64,000 bases of DNA from an uncultured Pseudoruegeria sp. (GCA_947498155.1 CANMJD010000001.1:744001-808000), one strand, 5' to 3'; positions 27,836 to 38,200 are shown, counted from the first letter of the stretch. Numbers and translations are program-made. Notes: generated from the sequence alone by a model not told the origin.

Positions 27836-28972
27836 CTAGCGCGGCGGGGTCACCATCCCCGCCGTCGCCCTGAAGAACTGCAGAATTTCGCGCGCCAGAT
27901 CGATATCACACATGCCCGATGTGCAGGGCGCATGATTGCCGCCCCAACCGGGCCAGTCGTGGCCCCCGCCGACGGCTGTCAGAACCGCAACCGGTGCGCC
28001 ATCGGATAAAGGCAGATAATCGGCGCGAACCGTCATGGTTTTATCACCCCCCTCTCCAGCACCAAGATCGGGGTAAAGGCTTTCGATCCGGCGGGGTTGG
28101 GTGCGGTTGAAGTCGGCCAGCCAACGCTCTGTAAGATCAATCTGCGAGGTCATATCAAATGTACCGCGCCCATTTTCTGTTTGATTGAACAACACACAGC
28201 GCAGCGCCATGAAAATCGATGGTGGTTTTGCGCAGCGCGGATGATCCCTTAAGGCAATCGCAACATTTTCAATCGGATAGGCAAATTTATCTGACGTGCC
28301 CATGTGAAATAAAAAGGGTCGTTTACTATCAAAATTCGGCGAAAACACATGGCCAATAACTTTTTGTGCGCCGTCTTGCACCGCCGCTTCTTTGGCGCGG
28401 CTCATGCCCATACCAACGGCAGCAAACCCCTTAAATCGCGTGGCAATCGGAAGCGTCAGATACAATTGATAGACAAACCCCGCACCAGCAGAAAACCCGG
28501 TCGCATACCACCCTTGAATCTTTGCCCCTACCTCTACCTCCGCCATGAGGGCCTGTATGAAATCAAGGTCGGAATAGCCATCCCCCCCCGCACAGCCGTA
28601 GGGTTTTGCCATTTCTTCCCAGTTTTGCGCCTGAAAACCGATCTGTCGCCAAATGGTGGAACAGGTCCCGTCGCTGCCGGTTTCCTTAGCATCCGGAATG
28701 ATCAAAATCAGCCCTTGTTCGGTATAACCACGCCACAGGTTCACCATGGCATTGGCATCAGCCCCTGCCCCGTGAAACGCCATCAGGGCCGGGAGATCGC
28801 CGCCCTGATCCGGAACATGTTTACAGTAGTGGCGCGGGGCCCCCTTCACGATGATTTCACAGGCGTGAAATGCCGTCGATGCGCAACTGAATTCGCGCGC
28901 ATCCGGGGCGGCGCAGGCCAACGCCCCCATGGTCGAACAGAGATAGAAACCGAGAACCAGAAAAAACCGCAT
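27836..28972 (-). CDS. Secreted alpha/beta-hydrolase of the PHB depolymerase/LpqC type
   Basis: A 378-residue exported esterase candidate. Signal peptide MRFFLVLGFYLCSTMGALA is followed by a cysteine-rich stretch (ACAAPDAREFSCASTAFHAC). The nucleophile elbow is GFSAGAG, the oxyanion strand ALMAFHGAG, and the catalytic histidine lies in GGGHDWPGWGG. These features match the polyhydroxybutyrate depolymerase-like/LpqC family, which includes feruloyl esterase relatives. Several cysteines suggest disulfides in the periplasm or outside. It converges with the MBL gene (2-base gap). Confidence 0.85.
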   Translation of the reverse strand: MRFFLVLGFYLCSTMGALACAAPDAREFSCASTAFHACEIIVKGAPRHYCKHVPDQGGDLPALMAFHGAGADANAMVNLWRGYTEQGLILIIPDAKETGSDGTCSTIWRQIGFQAQNWEEMAKPYGCAGGDGYSDLDFIQALMAEVEVGAKIQGWYATGFSAGAGFVYQLYLTLPIATRFKGFAAVGMGMSRAKEAAVQDGAQKVIGHVFSPNFDSKRPFLFHMGTSDKFAYPIENVAIALRDHPRCAKPPSIFMALRCVLFNQTENGRGTFDMTSQIDLTERWLADFNRTQPRRIESLYPDLGAGEGGDKTMTVRADYLPLSDGAPVAVLTAVGGGHDWPGWGGNHAPCTSGMCDIDLAREILQFFRATAGMVTPPR

Positions 28973-29026
28973 GTCGCCCCTTTGCCAAGCCTGCGCTCAG
29001 CAAAACCGACGAATACGAATTTCAGG

Positions 29027-29461
29027 TTAACGCAGGCGCGCTTTTACCGGCCATATGCTGTTTAAATCCCGTAGACCCACGGTAATCAACTCTTGCAGGA
29101 CCGAAAGATCAACGTCGGACAGCTTGTTGATATACAAGCAAGATTTACCAAGGCTGTGCTTGCCAAGGCGGGCAAGAATACCGGAATAATCCTGATAGCC
29201 CGGCATAATATATATGGATAATTTTGCCTTGCGCGGGGCAAAACCGGTGGCCAGAGACTCGCCTTCGCGCCCCGATGCATAGCGGTAACGATAGCCCCCA
29301 TAGCCGACAATACTGCTGCCCCAGATCACCGGTTCAAACCCCGAAGCTTTGCGAAACACCTCATCCAACCGCCGCGCCTCTACGGCGCGCTTTTCCGGCA
29401 AGATCCCCTGCAGGAAATGATCAAATTCAAGATCGGTCGGACCGGATTTATTGGCAGCCAT
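29027..29461 (-). CDS. DUF1801 (YdhG-like) protein
   Basis: A 144-residue protein of the DUF1801 family, with IWGSSIVGYGGYRYRY, GFAPRKAKLSIYIMPGY, LGKHSLGKSCLYINKLSDVDL and a C-terminal helix. Function of the family is unknown. ATG at 29461 has GGAGA upstream; an earlier in-frame start lacks such a site. Confidence 0.85.
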   Translation of the reverse strand: MAANKSGPTDLEFDHFLQGILPEKRAVEARRLDEVFRKASGFEPVIWGSSIVGYGGYRYRYASGREGESLATGFAPRKAKLSIYIMPGYQDYSGILARLGKHSLGKSCLYINKLSDVDLSVLQELITVGLRDLNSIWPVKARLR

Positions 29462-29512
29462 GGCACTCTCCGCTGTTGGCACAACAAAGAATAGCACAGC
29501 CAGCCGTAGAAT

Positions 29513-31171
29513 TCAGCTTGGATCGCGCCAGCGGTTCACAATCGGATAGCGCCGGTCCAGCCAGAAACTCCGTTTGGTCAAACGGGTGCCGGGTGCAGAC
29601 TGAAAGCGTTTATATTCAGAGATATAGATCAGATGCTCGACCTTTTTCACCACGGCACGATCATAGCCGGCGTCGACAATTTCAGCCACGGATTCTTCTT
29701 CGTCGATCAACCGTGTCAGGATCGCATCCAGCACCTCATAGGGCGGCAGGCTGTCTTCGTCCTTTTGATCTTCGCGCAATTCGGCACTCGGGGGCTTGTC
29801 GATGATGCTCTCCGGAATGACAGCGCCCTTGGGCCCCTTCATCCAATCGCGGTGATTGGTATTGCGCCAGCGGCATGTCTCAAACACGCGGGTTTTGTAC
29901 AAATCCTTGATCGGATTATAGCCGCCGTTCATATCCCCGTAGATCGTCGCATAGCCCACGGCGACTTCGGATTTATTCCCTGTTGTCAGCAACATAGAGC
30001 CAAATTTATTCGACATTGCCATCAACAAAAGCCCCCGCAGGCGCGACTGGATATTTTCTTCGGTGACATCGGCCTCGCGCCCCGCGAACAAGGGTGCAAG
30101 CGTCTCGGTCACCGCCGCGCGCGACTGCGCAATCGGGACAAAATCATAGGTACAGCCCAGATTTTCAGCAATCTCTTTGGCATCATCCAGCGAGCCCTGA
30201 GAGGTGTATTCAGACGGCAGCATCACGCAACGTACATTCTCTGCGCCCAGCGCATCGGTGGCGATGGTCGCCACAATGGCGGAATCAATCCCGCCCGACA
30301 GGCCCAGAATGACCTTGCCGAAACCGGTTTTCCCGCAGTAATCGCGCAAGGATTCAACCATGCAACGGTAGTCTTGTTCCCATGCATCGGGCTGATCGGC
30401 CTTTGTTGCAGGGCGTGCACGCCAACCGTCAACCGTGCGTTCAAAATCAACAAGCGCCAGATCTTCATCAAAGGCGGGCAACAGATGGGTCAACTCTCCA
30501 CCCGGGTTCAGCACAAAGCTCGCCCCATCAAAGACCTGATCATCCTGACCGCCGACCATATTCAGATAGACCAGCGGCAAACCGGTTTCCAACACCCGCG
30601 ACACCATATGGTTCAGGCGGGTTTCCAGTTTGTTGCGATAATACGGGGAGCCATTGGGCACGACTAAAATCTCTGCACCGGTTTCCGCCAGTGTCTCGGC
30701 AACATCTTCATGCCAGGAATCTTCGCAAATGGGCGAGCCAATGCGTACCCCGCCGACGTTATATGGCCCGGCCAAAGGAGCCGATTCATACAGGCGAACC
30801 TCGTCAAAGACGGTTTCATTGGGCAAATGATGCTTTAACGCCCGATGCACAACCTTGCCCGCAGACAGGATATGATAGGCATTGAACAGCTCTACTCCCT
30901 CAAACCATGGCCCGCCAATTCCGATGGTCGGCCCATCGGCACAATCAGCCGCAAGTTGCTCTATCTGTTGCAGCGCATCTTGCCAGAAGGCAGGCTTCAT
31001 GATCAAATCTTGCGTATTATAGCCGGTGATGAACATCTCCGGCAGGGCCAGCATATCTGCACCGGCCTCTTTGGCCTTGCGCCATGCCTCTTTGGCCTTT
31101 GCCGCATTAGCAGAGAGATCCCCCACTGTCGGGTTCAATTGTGCGATCATCAGGCGAAATTGATCGGCCAT
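29513..31171 (-). CDS. nadE: Glutamine-dependent NAD+ synthase
   Basis: A 552-residue two-domain enzyme making NAD+ from nicotinate adenine dinucleotide. The N-terminal nitrilase-fold glutaminase has the Glu-Lys-Cys triad in LPEMFITGY, HHLPNETVFDE and GSPICEDSWH. The C-terminal synthetase has the ATP pyrophosphatase P-loop LGLSGGIDSA and LLTTGNKSE. Length is usual for the bacterial fused form. Flanked by short intergenic gaps; no operon partner is evident. Confidence 0.96.
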   Translation of the reverse strand: MADQFRLMIAQLNPTVGDLSANAAKAKEAWRKAKEAGADMLALPEMFITGYNTQDLIMKPAFWQDALQQIEQLAADCADGPTIGIGGPWFEGVELFNAYHILSAGKVVHRALKHHLPNETVFDEVRLYESAPLAGPYNVGGVRIGSPICEDSWHEDVAETLAETGAEILVVPNGSPYYRNKLETRLNHMVSRVLETGLPLVYLNMVGGQDDQVFDGASFVLNPGGELTHLLPAFDEDLALVDFERTVDGWRARPATKADQPDAWEQDYRCMVESLRDYCGKTGFGKVILGLSGGIDSAIVATIATDALGAENVRCVMLPSEYTSQGSLDDAKEIAENLGCTYDFVPIAQSRAAVTETLAPLFAGREADVTEENIQSRLRGLLLMAMSNKFGSMLLTTGNKSEVAVGYATIYGDMNGGYNPIKDLYKTRVFETCRWRNTNHRDWMKGPKGAVIPESIIDKPPSAELREDQKDEDSLPPYEVLDAILTRLIDEEESVAEIVDAGYDRAVVKKVEHLIYISEYKRFQSAPGTRLTKRSFWLDRRYPIVNRWRDPS

Positions 31172-31331
31172 AAGGTGCCCTTTCCAAGTCGTTGCCCCTG
31201 TCTTAGCAGACTGGTCGGCAAGGGAAAGCCGGTTTGCTGCAAAACCCGTTGTATCGCTGCCGCCGCTCTATTACGCTCTTGCCAACAGCAGGGCCACAGG
31301 GCCGCATTCCGTTTTTACATAGGGGCTTTTC

Positions 31332-32777
31332 GTGCAGAAAATCAGGGCAGCAAAATCGGTTGTTTACGGGCTTGTCACGACGGTTGGTGTCGCAGCACTT
31401 CTTGCAGGTCAGGCGCTGGCTCAAAACGAAGGCCCCGTTGTCACCAAGCAATATGAAGATGGCGGCGTCTATGAAGGCGCGTTTAAAAACGGCAAACAAC
31501 ACGGTCAGGGCAGTTATGTGCTGCCCAATGGCTATGAATACAGTGGCACGTGGGTTGACGGTGAGATCAAGGGTCAGGGGACTGCTAAATTCCCCAATGG
31601 CTCAATCTATGTCGGTGAGTTTGCCAATGGCAAACCCGAAGGTATGGGCAAAATCACCTTTGCCGATGGCGGCACCTATGAGGGTGAATGGCTGGACGGC
31701 AAAATCAACGGGTCCGGTACCGCGACCTATGCCAATGGCGTGAGCTATACTGGCGCGTTTCGCAACGCTCTGCACCACGGGGTCGGCACCATGCAAAGCC
31801 CCAACGGATATATCTATGAGGGCGACTGGGTTGACGGCGTCAAACAAGGCAGCGGTAAAATCACTTACCCAGACGGCGCAATCTATGTTGGCGCGATGAT
31901 GGCGGGCAAACGCGAAGGCTCGGGTCGGCTGACCATGGCGGACGGGCTGATCTATGACGGCGACTGGCTGGACGGGCAGATCGACGGAACGGGCACGCTG
32001 ATCCAATCCAACGGCGATGTCTATCAGGGCGCGCTGGTCTCGGGGCAGCGTCACGGTACGGGTAAGGTCACCTATGCCAACGGCGATGTTTACGAAGGTG
32101 CATTCCTGAATGACAAACGCCACGGACAGGGCAGCTTTACCGGCGCGGATGGCTATCGCTATGTCGGCGGCTGGACCGAGGGCCGCATTGAGGGCATCGG
32201 CGAAGTCACCTATCCCGATGGTTCCGTTTATACCGGCAGCTTTAAGAACGATGTCGCCGATGGTGAGGGTAAAATCACGTACCCCGATGGCAACACTTAT
32301 GAAGGGGCATGGAAAGTCGGTGTGATCGATGGCATCGGTGTGGCGCGCTATACCAATGGTCTGGTCTATGAGGGCGAATTTGCCAATGCCAAGAACCACG
32401 GCAAAGGCGTAATGACCTATCCGGACGGCTACCGCTATGAAGGCGACTGGTTTGAAGGCCAGCGCCACGGGCAAGGCGTTGCGAGCTATGCCGATGGCAC
32501 GGTCTATACCGGTGGTTTTCTCGCCGGTCAGCGCGACGGCGAAGGCTCCATCCAAATGCCGGACGGGTTTAGCTACACCGGCCAATGGCGCGCCGGTGAA
32601 ATCGACGGCAAAGGCATGGCCCGCTATGCCAATGGCGATGTCTATGACGGCATGTTCAAGTCCGGCAAGCGCCAAGGGGATGGCATAATGACCTTTGCAA
32701 CCGGTCAAACCCAAAACGGCACTTGGGAGGGCGGCGCCTTCACCGAGGGTGAGACCACGCAACCGGCAACCGAGTAA
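31332..32777 (+). CDS. Exported MORN-repeat protein, 18 full repeats
   Basis: A 481-residue protein with a signal peptide or membrane anchor (VVYGLVTTVGVAALLAGQALA) followed by 18 consecutive 23-residue MORN repeats and a partial nineteenth, each of the form (P/A)(N/D)G-x-x-Y-x-G-x-(W/F)-x-x-G-x-x-x-G-x-G. The repeats are unusually even in length (69 bp each) and fill nearly the whole mature protein. MORN repeats build elongated beta-sheet rods, often at membranes or binding other proteins. A periplasmic or cell-surface scaffold is inference. GTG start at 31332 with AGGGG seven bases upstream. Confidence 0.9.
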   Translation: MQKIRAAKSVVYGLVTTVGVAALLAGQALAQNEGPVVTKQYEDGGVYEGAFKNGKQHGQGSYVLPNGYEYSGTWVDGEIKGQGTAKFPNGSIYVGEFANGKPEGMGKITFADGGTYEGEWLDGKINGSGTATYANGVSYTGAFRNALHHGVGTMQSPNGYIYEGDWVDGVKQGSGKITYPDGAIYVGAMMAGKREGSGRLTMADGLIYDGDWLDGQIDGTGTLIQSNGDVYQGALVSGQRHGTGKVTYANGDVYEGAFLNDKRHGQGSFTGADGYRYVGGWTEGRIEGIGEVTYPDGSVYTGSFKNDVADGEGKITYPDGNTYEGAWKVGVIDGIGVARYTNGLVYEGEFANAKNHGKGVMTYPDGYRYEGDWFEGQRHGQGVASYADGTVYTGGFLAGQRDGEGSIQMPDGFSYTGQWRAGEIDGKGMARYANGDVYDGMFKSGKRQGDGIMTFATGQTQNGTWEGGAFTEGETTQPATE

Positions 32778-32789
32778 TTCCCGACACGA

Positions 32790-33458
32790 TCACCAAGGCA
32801 CCTCTGCACCGGACCAATCATAAAACCCGCCTGACTGTTCGGGGGTTAACCCGTCCATCACCCGCAGCAGATTTTGCGCGGCCTCTTCTGCGGGGACGGC
32901 GGCATGGCGTCCGCGATAGGCTTGGGTAAAATCGGTGGCCACCGTGCCCGGATGCAGGCTGCAAATCACCGCCTGTTTGTGGCTGCGGGCAATTTCAATC
33001 GCCGCCGTATGCATCAGCTGGTTCAGCGCGGCCTTTGACGCCCGATAGGAGTACCAGCCCCCCAGCCGGTTATCCCCGATTGATCCCACGCGGGCAGATA
33101 GGGCGGCAAAAACCGATGGCCGGTCGCGCGGCAAAAAGCGCAGCACATGTTTCAAAACCAGCATCGGCCCCGTAGCATTAACCGCAAACTGCGCGGCCAA
33201 AGCTTCTGGCGTTATGGCCGGTATGGCTTTTTCCGGCCCCGAAGCCTGACCAGACAACACACCTGTGGCACAGATCACCTGTTCAAACGGCCCCTCAAGC
33301 GGCGCAAAGGCGCGCGCTATGCTGGGTTCATCGGTCACATCCAACCCGCTGCTGCCCCGCGACAGCCCGACTACCCTGTCGCCGCGCGCCTCATAGGCCC
33401 GCTGCAACGCCGCCCCGATTCCACCGGAAGCCCCGATGATTAAGACCTGTCTGGACAT
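32790..33458 (-). CDS. Short-chain dehydrogenase/reductase
   Basis: A 222-residue SDR with the TGxxxGIG cofactor loop as GASGGIGAAL near the N-terminus, and the catalytic Tyr/Lys as YSYRASKAAL with an upstream Ser in ALSARVGSIGD. Shape and length resemble the small C-factor/CsgA-like SDRs. Substrate unknown. ATG at 33458 is preceded by GAGAGG. Confidence 0.88.
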   Translation of the reverse strand: MSRQVLIIGASGGIGAALQRAYEARGDRVVGLSRGSSGLDVTDEPSIARAFAPLEGPFEQVICATGVLSGQASGPEKAIPAITPEALAAQFAVNATGPMLVLKHVLRFLPRDRPSVFAALSARVGSIGDNRLGGWYSYRASKAALNQLMHTAAIEIARSHKQAVICSLHPGTVATDFTQAYRGRHAAVPAEEAAQNLLRVMDGLTPEQSGGFYDWSGAEVPW

Positions 33459-33574
33459 AACACCTCTCTTTTGCTGCTGCTTCAGAAGTATACCGGCACG
33501 GCCTTGCGTCAATTTTTGCACCTGAAAGACAATACGCTCTTTTCTTTCCGTGGCGTCTGCGTATTATCGCGGCC

Positions 33575-33670
33575 ATGATCGCAGATGCACATATCAGCCC
33601 CTTTGCTTCGGCCCCCTTGGCCGATGCTGCGCTGTTGCTTGCAGATGATCTACTCCTTAGCCGCCTCTGA
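33575..33670 (+). CDS. Leucine-rich leader peptide upstream of leuA (LeuL-like)
   Basis: A 31-codon frame starting ATG 33575 and ending TGA 33670, too short for automatic gene calling. Eight of 31 residues are leucine, seven of them in the second half with runs LLL and LLL (ADAALLLADDLLLSRL). The stop codon falls inside a perfect 8-bp hairpin (33664-33700), the arrangement of a ribosome-mediated attenuator. Ribosome stalling when Leu-tRNA is scarce would alter folding before leuA. No strong ribosome-binding site is visible. Confidence 0.7.
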   Translation: MIADAHISPFASAPLADAALLLADDLLLSRL

Positions 33671-33700
33671 GCGTGCCGGTTTGGTGCACCTGCTCAGAGG
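33664..33700 (+). promoter_or_regulatory. Attenuator-type hairpin before leuA
   Basis: CCTCTGAG (33664-33671) pairs perfectly with CTCAGAGG (33693-33700). The 5' arm overlaps the leader-peptide stop. An alternative pairing joins GCAGATGCAC (33581-33590, early leader) to GTGCACCTGC (33684-33693) with one mismatch and would block this hairpin. No T run follows (ATTAATGCG), so the mechanism may not be simple termination. Confidence 0.6.
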
Positions 33701-33752
33701 ATTAATGCGCGCACCTTTCCCCTTGGCTAAGTGAATTAGAGAAAGACACATC

Positions 33753-35330
33753 ATGACAGATAAGAGCAAACAGGATCAGGTCCTGATTTTTGACACCACC
33801 CTGCGGGATGGCGAGCAAAGCCCCGGCGCAACCATGACTCACGCCGAAAAGCTGGAAATTGCCAGCCTGCTGGACGAAATGGGCGTCGATATTATCGAAG
33901 CCGGTTTCCCGATTGCCTCCGAAGGCGATTTCCGCGCGGTGAGCGAAATTGCCCAGCGGTCCAAAAACGCGGTCATCTGCGGGCTGTCCCGTGCGCAATA
34001 CGGCGATATTGATCGCTGCTGGGAGGCGGTGAAACACGCCGCCCGCCCGCGCATCCACACTTTTATTGGCACCTCGCCCCTGCACCGGGCGATTCCGAAC
34101 CTGACACAAGACGAAATGGTCGAGCGCATCCATGACACGGTCAGCCATGCCCGCAATCTGTGTGACAATGTGCAATGGTCGCCGATGGATGCTACCCGCA
34201 CCGAACATGACTACCTGTGCCGCGTTGTTGAGGTCGCCATCAAAGCCGGTGCCACCACCATCAACATCCCTGACACTGTCGGCTATACCGCCCCACGCGA
34301 AAGTGCCGATCTGATCCGCATGCTGATCGAAAAGGTCCCGGGTGCGGATGAAATCATCTTTGCCACCCATTGCCACAATGATCTGGGCATGGCGACGGCG
34401 AACTCTCTGGCAGCGGTCGAGGCAGGCGCGCGTCAGATCGAGTGCACCATCAACGGCCTGGGCGAACGGGCTGGCAATACCGCACTGGAAGAGGTCGTCA
34501 TGGCCCTGAAAGTGCGTAATGACATCATGCCTTTCCGCACCGGTATCACCACCGAAAAGCTGATGCATATCTCTCGGCGCGTGGCGACGGTCTCGGGTTT
34601 CGCGGTGCAATACAACAAGGCCATCGTCGGCAAGAACGCCTTTGCCCATGAAAGCGGCATCCATCAGGACGGCATGCTGAAAAACGCCGAGACTTTTGAA
34701 ATCATGCGCCCCGAGGATATCGGCCTGTCGGAAACCAATCTGGTGATGGGCAAACATTCGGGTCGGGCCGCCCTGCGCGCCAAGCTGCAGGAACTGGGCT
34801 ATGAGCTGGCCGACAATCAGCTGAAGGATGTGTTTGTGCGCTTCAAAGCGCTGGCGGATCGCAAAAAGGAAATCTTTGAGGATGACCTGCTGGCGCTGAT
34901 GCGTGATACAGAATCCGATGCCAGCCATGACCGCATTCAGGTGAAATTCCTGCGCGTGATCTGCGGCACAGAAGCCCCGCAATCTGCCGATCTGACCCTG
35001 TCCATCGACGGTGTTGATCAGCAGACAACCGCACAGGGCGACGGTCCGGTAGATGCGGCCTTTAACGCGGTCAAAGAGCTGTTCCCGCATGAGGCTCGTC
35101 TGCAACTGTATCAGGTGCATGCAGTGACCGAGGGCACCGATGCGCAAGCCACCGTCAGCGTACGCATGGAAGAAGACGGCAAAATCGCGACCGGTCAATC
35201 AGCGGATACCGATACGGTTGTCGCCTCGACCAAAGCCTATGTGAACGCGCTGAACCGTCTGCTGGTGCGACGCGAAAAATCCAAGCCGGGTGAGGACATC
35301 AAAACCGTTTCCTATACCGACGCCACCTAA
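33753..35330 (+). CDS. leuA: 2-isopropylmalate synthase
   Basis: A 525-residue first committed enzyme of leucine synthesis, condensing acetyl-CoA with 2-oxoisovalerate. The HMGL-like TIM barrel opens with IFDTTLRDGEQSPGATM and has the metal-site HCHNDLGMA and the ECTINGLGERAGN motif. The C-terminal LeuA allosteric (leucine feedback) domain starts near residue 390 (QVKFLRVICGTEAPQSADLTLSIDG). Length is that of the long LeuA class. It sits alone behind the leader peptide and has its own terminator. Confidence 0.97.
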   Translation: MTDKSKQDQVLIFDTTLRDGEQSPGATMTHAEKLEIASLLDEMGVDIIEAGFPIASEGDFRAVSEIAQRSKNAVICGLSRAQYGDIDRCWEAVKHAARPRIHTFIGTSPLHRAIPNLTQDEMVERIHDTVSHARNLCDNVQWSPMDATRTEHDYLCRVVEVAIKAGATTINIPDTVGYTAPRESADLIRMLIEKVPGADEIIFATHCHNDLGMATANSLAAVEAGARQIECTINGLGERAGNTALEEVVMALKVRNDIMPFRTGITTEKLMHISRRVATVSGFAVQYNKAIVGKNAFAHESGIHQDGMLKNAETFEIMRPEDIGLSETNLVMGKHSGRAALRAKLQELGYELADNQLKDVFVRFKALADRKKEIFEDDLLALMRDTESDASHDRIQVKFLRVICGTEAPQSADLTLSIDGVDQQTTAQGDGPVDAAFNAVKELFPHEARLQLYQVHAVTEGTDAQATVSVRMEEDGKIATGQSADTDTVVASTKAYVNALNRLLVRREKSKPGEDIKTVSYTDAT

Positions 35331-35360
35331 GAGACTCACCTGTTGAAAGGTGAATACCAG

Positions 35361-35392
35361 ACGGCTCCCGAATGACCGCGGGGGCCGTTTTT
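35361..35392 (+). terminator. Intrinsic terminator of leuA
   Basis: ACGGCTCCC (35361-35369) pairs with GGGGGCCGT (35380-35388) including one G-T wobble, and runs into TTTTT. Confidence 0.85.
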
Positions 35393-35493
35393 CTGTGGCG
35401 GCATGACATTTTGGCAAATGACGTTACGCGGGATCGGGGCAAGCCGAATTCCGAGCCAAACCCCCATAACGTTCGATATTCATAATATTATTG

Positions 35494-35513
35494 GCAAAAT
35501 TTGCAAATTTTGC
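35494..35513. repeat. Perfect 20-bp AT-rich palindrome upstream of mreB
   Basis: GCAAAATTTGCAAATTTTGC reads identically on both strands. It lies in the 338-bp gene-free stretch between leuA and mreB, about 175 bp before mreB. It could be an operator for a dimeric regulator or a cruciform-forming site; no known regulator consensus is recognised. Confidence 0.7.
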
Positions 35514-35537
35514 GCCTGAAATGTTGTGAAAAGATAA

Positions 35538-36707
<1,170 letters not shown>

Positions 36708-36738
36708 ATCGGGCGCCTGACGCCCCGGAGACCAATCG

Positions 36739-37668
36739 GTGGCTTACGAGCGAAACAACAGCAATGACTACATCAACCCGATCCGGCGTTTGCTGATCGG
36801 GGTTTTGCTCTTTGTGCTGATCGCCTTTTTTGCCGTTTGGCGTATTGACAGTCCGCGTGTTGAACGGTTTCGCGCCCAAATCACCGATCAGGTGGTACCC
36901 AGTTTCGAATGGGCGCTGGCGCCGGTGACTTTTCTGGGCGATGTGTTTAATGATTTCCGCTCCTATCAACGTATCTATGAGCAAAATCAAGAACTGCGGC
37001 GCGAGCTTCAGCAGATGAAAGCCTGGAAAGAAGCCGCCCTACAACTGGAACAACGCAACGCCAAGCTGCTGGATCTGAACAAAGTACGTCTTGACCCGAA
37101 ACTGACCTATGTCACCGGCGTAGTGCTGGCCGATAGCGGCAGCCCATTCCGCCAGTCCGTTCTGGTCAATGTCGGGGCGCGTGATGGCATTCAGGACGGG
37201 TGGGCGACCATGGATGGCATCGGTCTTGTTGGGCGGATTTCGGGAGTCGGCAACAACACAGCCCGCGTGATCCTGCTGACCGATTCCAACAGCCGCATTC
37301 CTGTAACCATACAACCTTCTGGCCAGCGGGCCATGCTCTCGGGCGATAACTCTGCCTTGCCGCCGATTGATTTTATCGAAAGCCCCGAACTGGTGCGCCC
37401 CGGTGATCGGGTGGTGTCTTCCGGCGATGGCGGGGTATTTCCGGCGGGTCTCTTGATCGGCCATGTTGCCCAAGGCACGGACCGTCGCCTGCGGGTCCGG
37501 CTGGCGGCAGATTACGAACGGCTGGAATTCCTGCGGGTCTTGCGCAGCCGCGTCGTGCCCGCGCTGAGCGATCCCGGCGGTCTGTTGGCCCCGCTCGCCC
37601 CGCCCGTGGCACAGGAACCTGTCGCCGAAGACACACCCGCCACCGAGGGAACCGGTGCAAATGGGTAG
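36739..37668 (+). CDS. mreC: Rod shape-determining protein MreC
   Basis: A 309-residue inner-membrane protein with one N-terminal membrane helix (LLIGVLLFVLIAFFAVW), a coiled coil (EQNQELRRELQQMKAWKEAALQLEQRNAKLLDL) and the periplasmic double beta-barrel domain. The C-terminus is a proline/alanine-rich tail. It links MreB and MreD to PBP2. GTG start at 36739 is supported by CGGAG eight bases upstream and the good N-terminus. Confidence 0.95.
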   Translation: MAYERNNSNDYINPIRRLLIGVLLFVLIAFFAVWRIDSPRVERFRAQITDQVVPSFEWALAPVTFLGDVFNDFRSYQRIYEQNQELRRELQQMKAWKEAALQLEQRNAKLLDLNKVRLDPKLTYVTGVVLADSGSPFRQSVLVNVGARDGIQDGWATMDGIGLVGRISGVGNNTARVILLTDSNSRIPVTIQPSGQRAMLSGDNSALPPIDFIESPELVRPGDRVVSSGDGGVFPAGLLIGHVAQGTDRRLRVRLAADYERLEFLRVLRSRVVPALSDPGGLLAPLAPPVAQEPVAEDTPATEGTGANG

Positions 37669-38200
37669 TCCGATTTTCTCAAGCCGTTTGGCCTATCGAC
37701 TGTTCTATCTGGGCTTTGCGGTTGCGGTGCTGTTTACGCTGTTGCTGCCGTTGCAAACAACGCCGCGCGGTTGGGCCGCCCCCGATTTTCTGATGGCACT
37801 GACCTTTGCATGGGTCTTGCGCCGTCCTGACTATGTACCGGCGACGATGATCGCGTTGGTCATGCTGCTGATGGATTTTTTGTTGCAACGGCCACCAGGA
37901 TTACAGGCCGGTTTAATATTGATCGGGTCAGAGTTCCTGCGCAGCCGGATGATCCTGAACCGCGAGCTTCCGTTTCTGGTCGAATGGGCCTTGGTGGCAA
38001 GCGTCGTTTTTGGCATCGCCCTCTTGGAGCGGATCATTCTTATGCTGGTTTTGCTTGATCCGCCGTCGCTGGGCCTTAGTTTTGTACAAGCCATCGCCAC
38101 AGTGGCTGCCTATCCGCTGATCGTGCTGTTCAGCACCCATATCTTGGGCATCAGCAAGGCCAGCCGCGGCGATGTGGATCCGAAAGGAAGGCTCGTATGA
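37661..38200 (+). CDS. mreD: Rod shape-determining protein MreD
   Basis: A 179-residue, highly hydrophobic protein with about five or six membrane helices, placed as usual between mreC and the PBP2 gene. The ATG at 37661 overlaps the mreC stop by eight bases; GAGGGA lies 10 bases upstream, so an in-frame GTG at 37655 is less likely. It overlaps mrdA by four bases. Confidence 0.88.
   Translation: MGSPIFSSRLAYRLFYLGFAVAVLFTLLLPLQTTPRGWAAPDFLMALTFAWVLRRPDYVPATMIALVMLLMDFLLQRPPGLQAGLILIGSEFLRSRMILNRELPFLVEWALVASVVFGIALLERIILMLVLLDPPSLGLSFVQAIATVAAYPLIVLFSTHILGISKASRGDVDPKGRLV

Noticed and set aside
31500-32740. CRISPR-like periodic repeat
   Set aside because: The 69-bp period encodes MORN repeats in frame; units diverge and have no spacers. 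No CRISPR array was seen in the window.
31602-32762. 386-codon frame antisense to the MORN gene
   Set aside because: Its apparent repeats only mirror the 69-bp periodicity of the MORN coding strand.
33702-35198. 498-codon open frame antisense to leuA
   Set aside because: Composition shadow of leuA; no family resemblance and no promoter.
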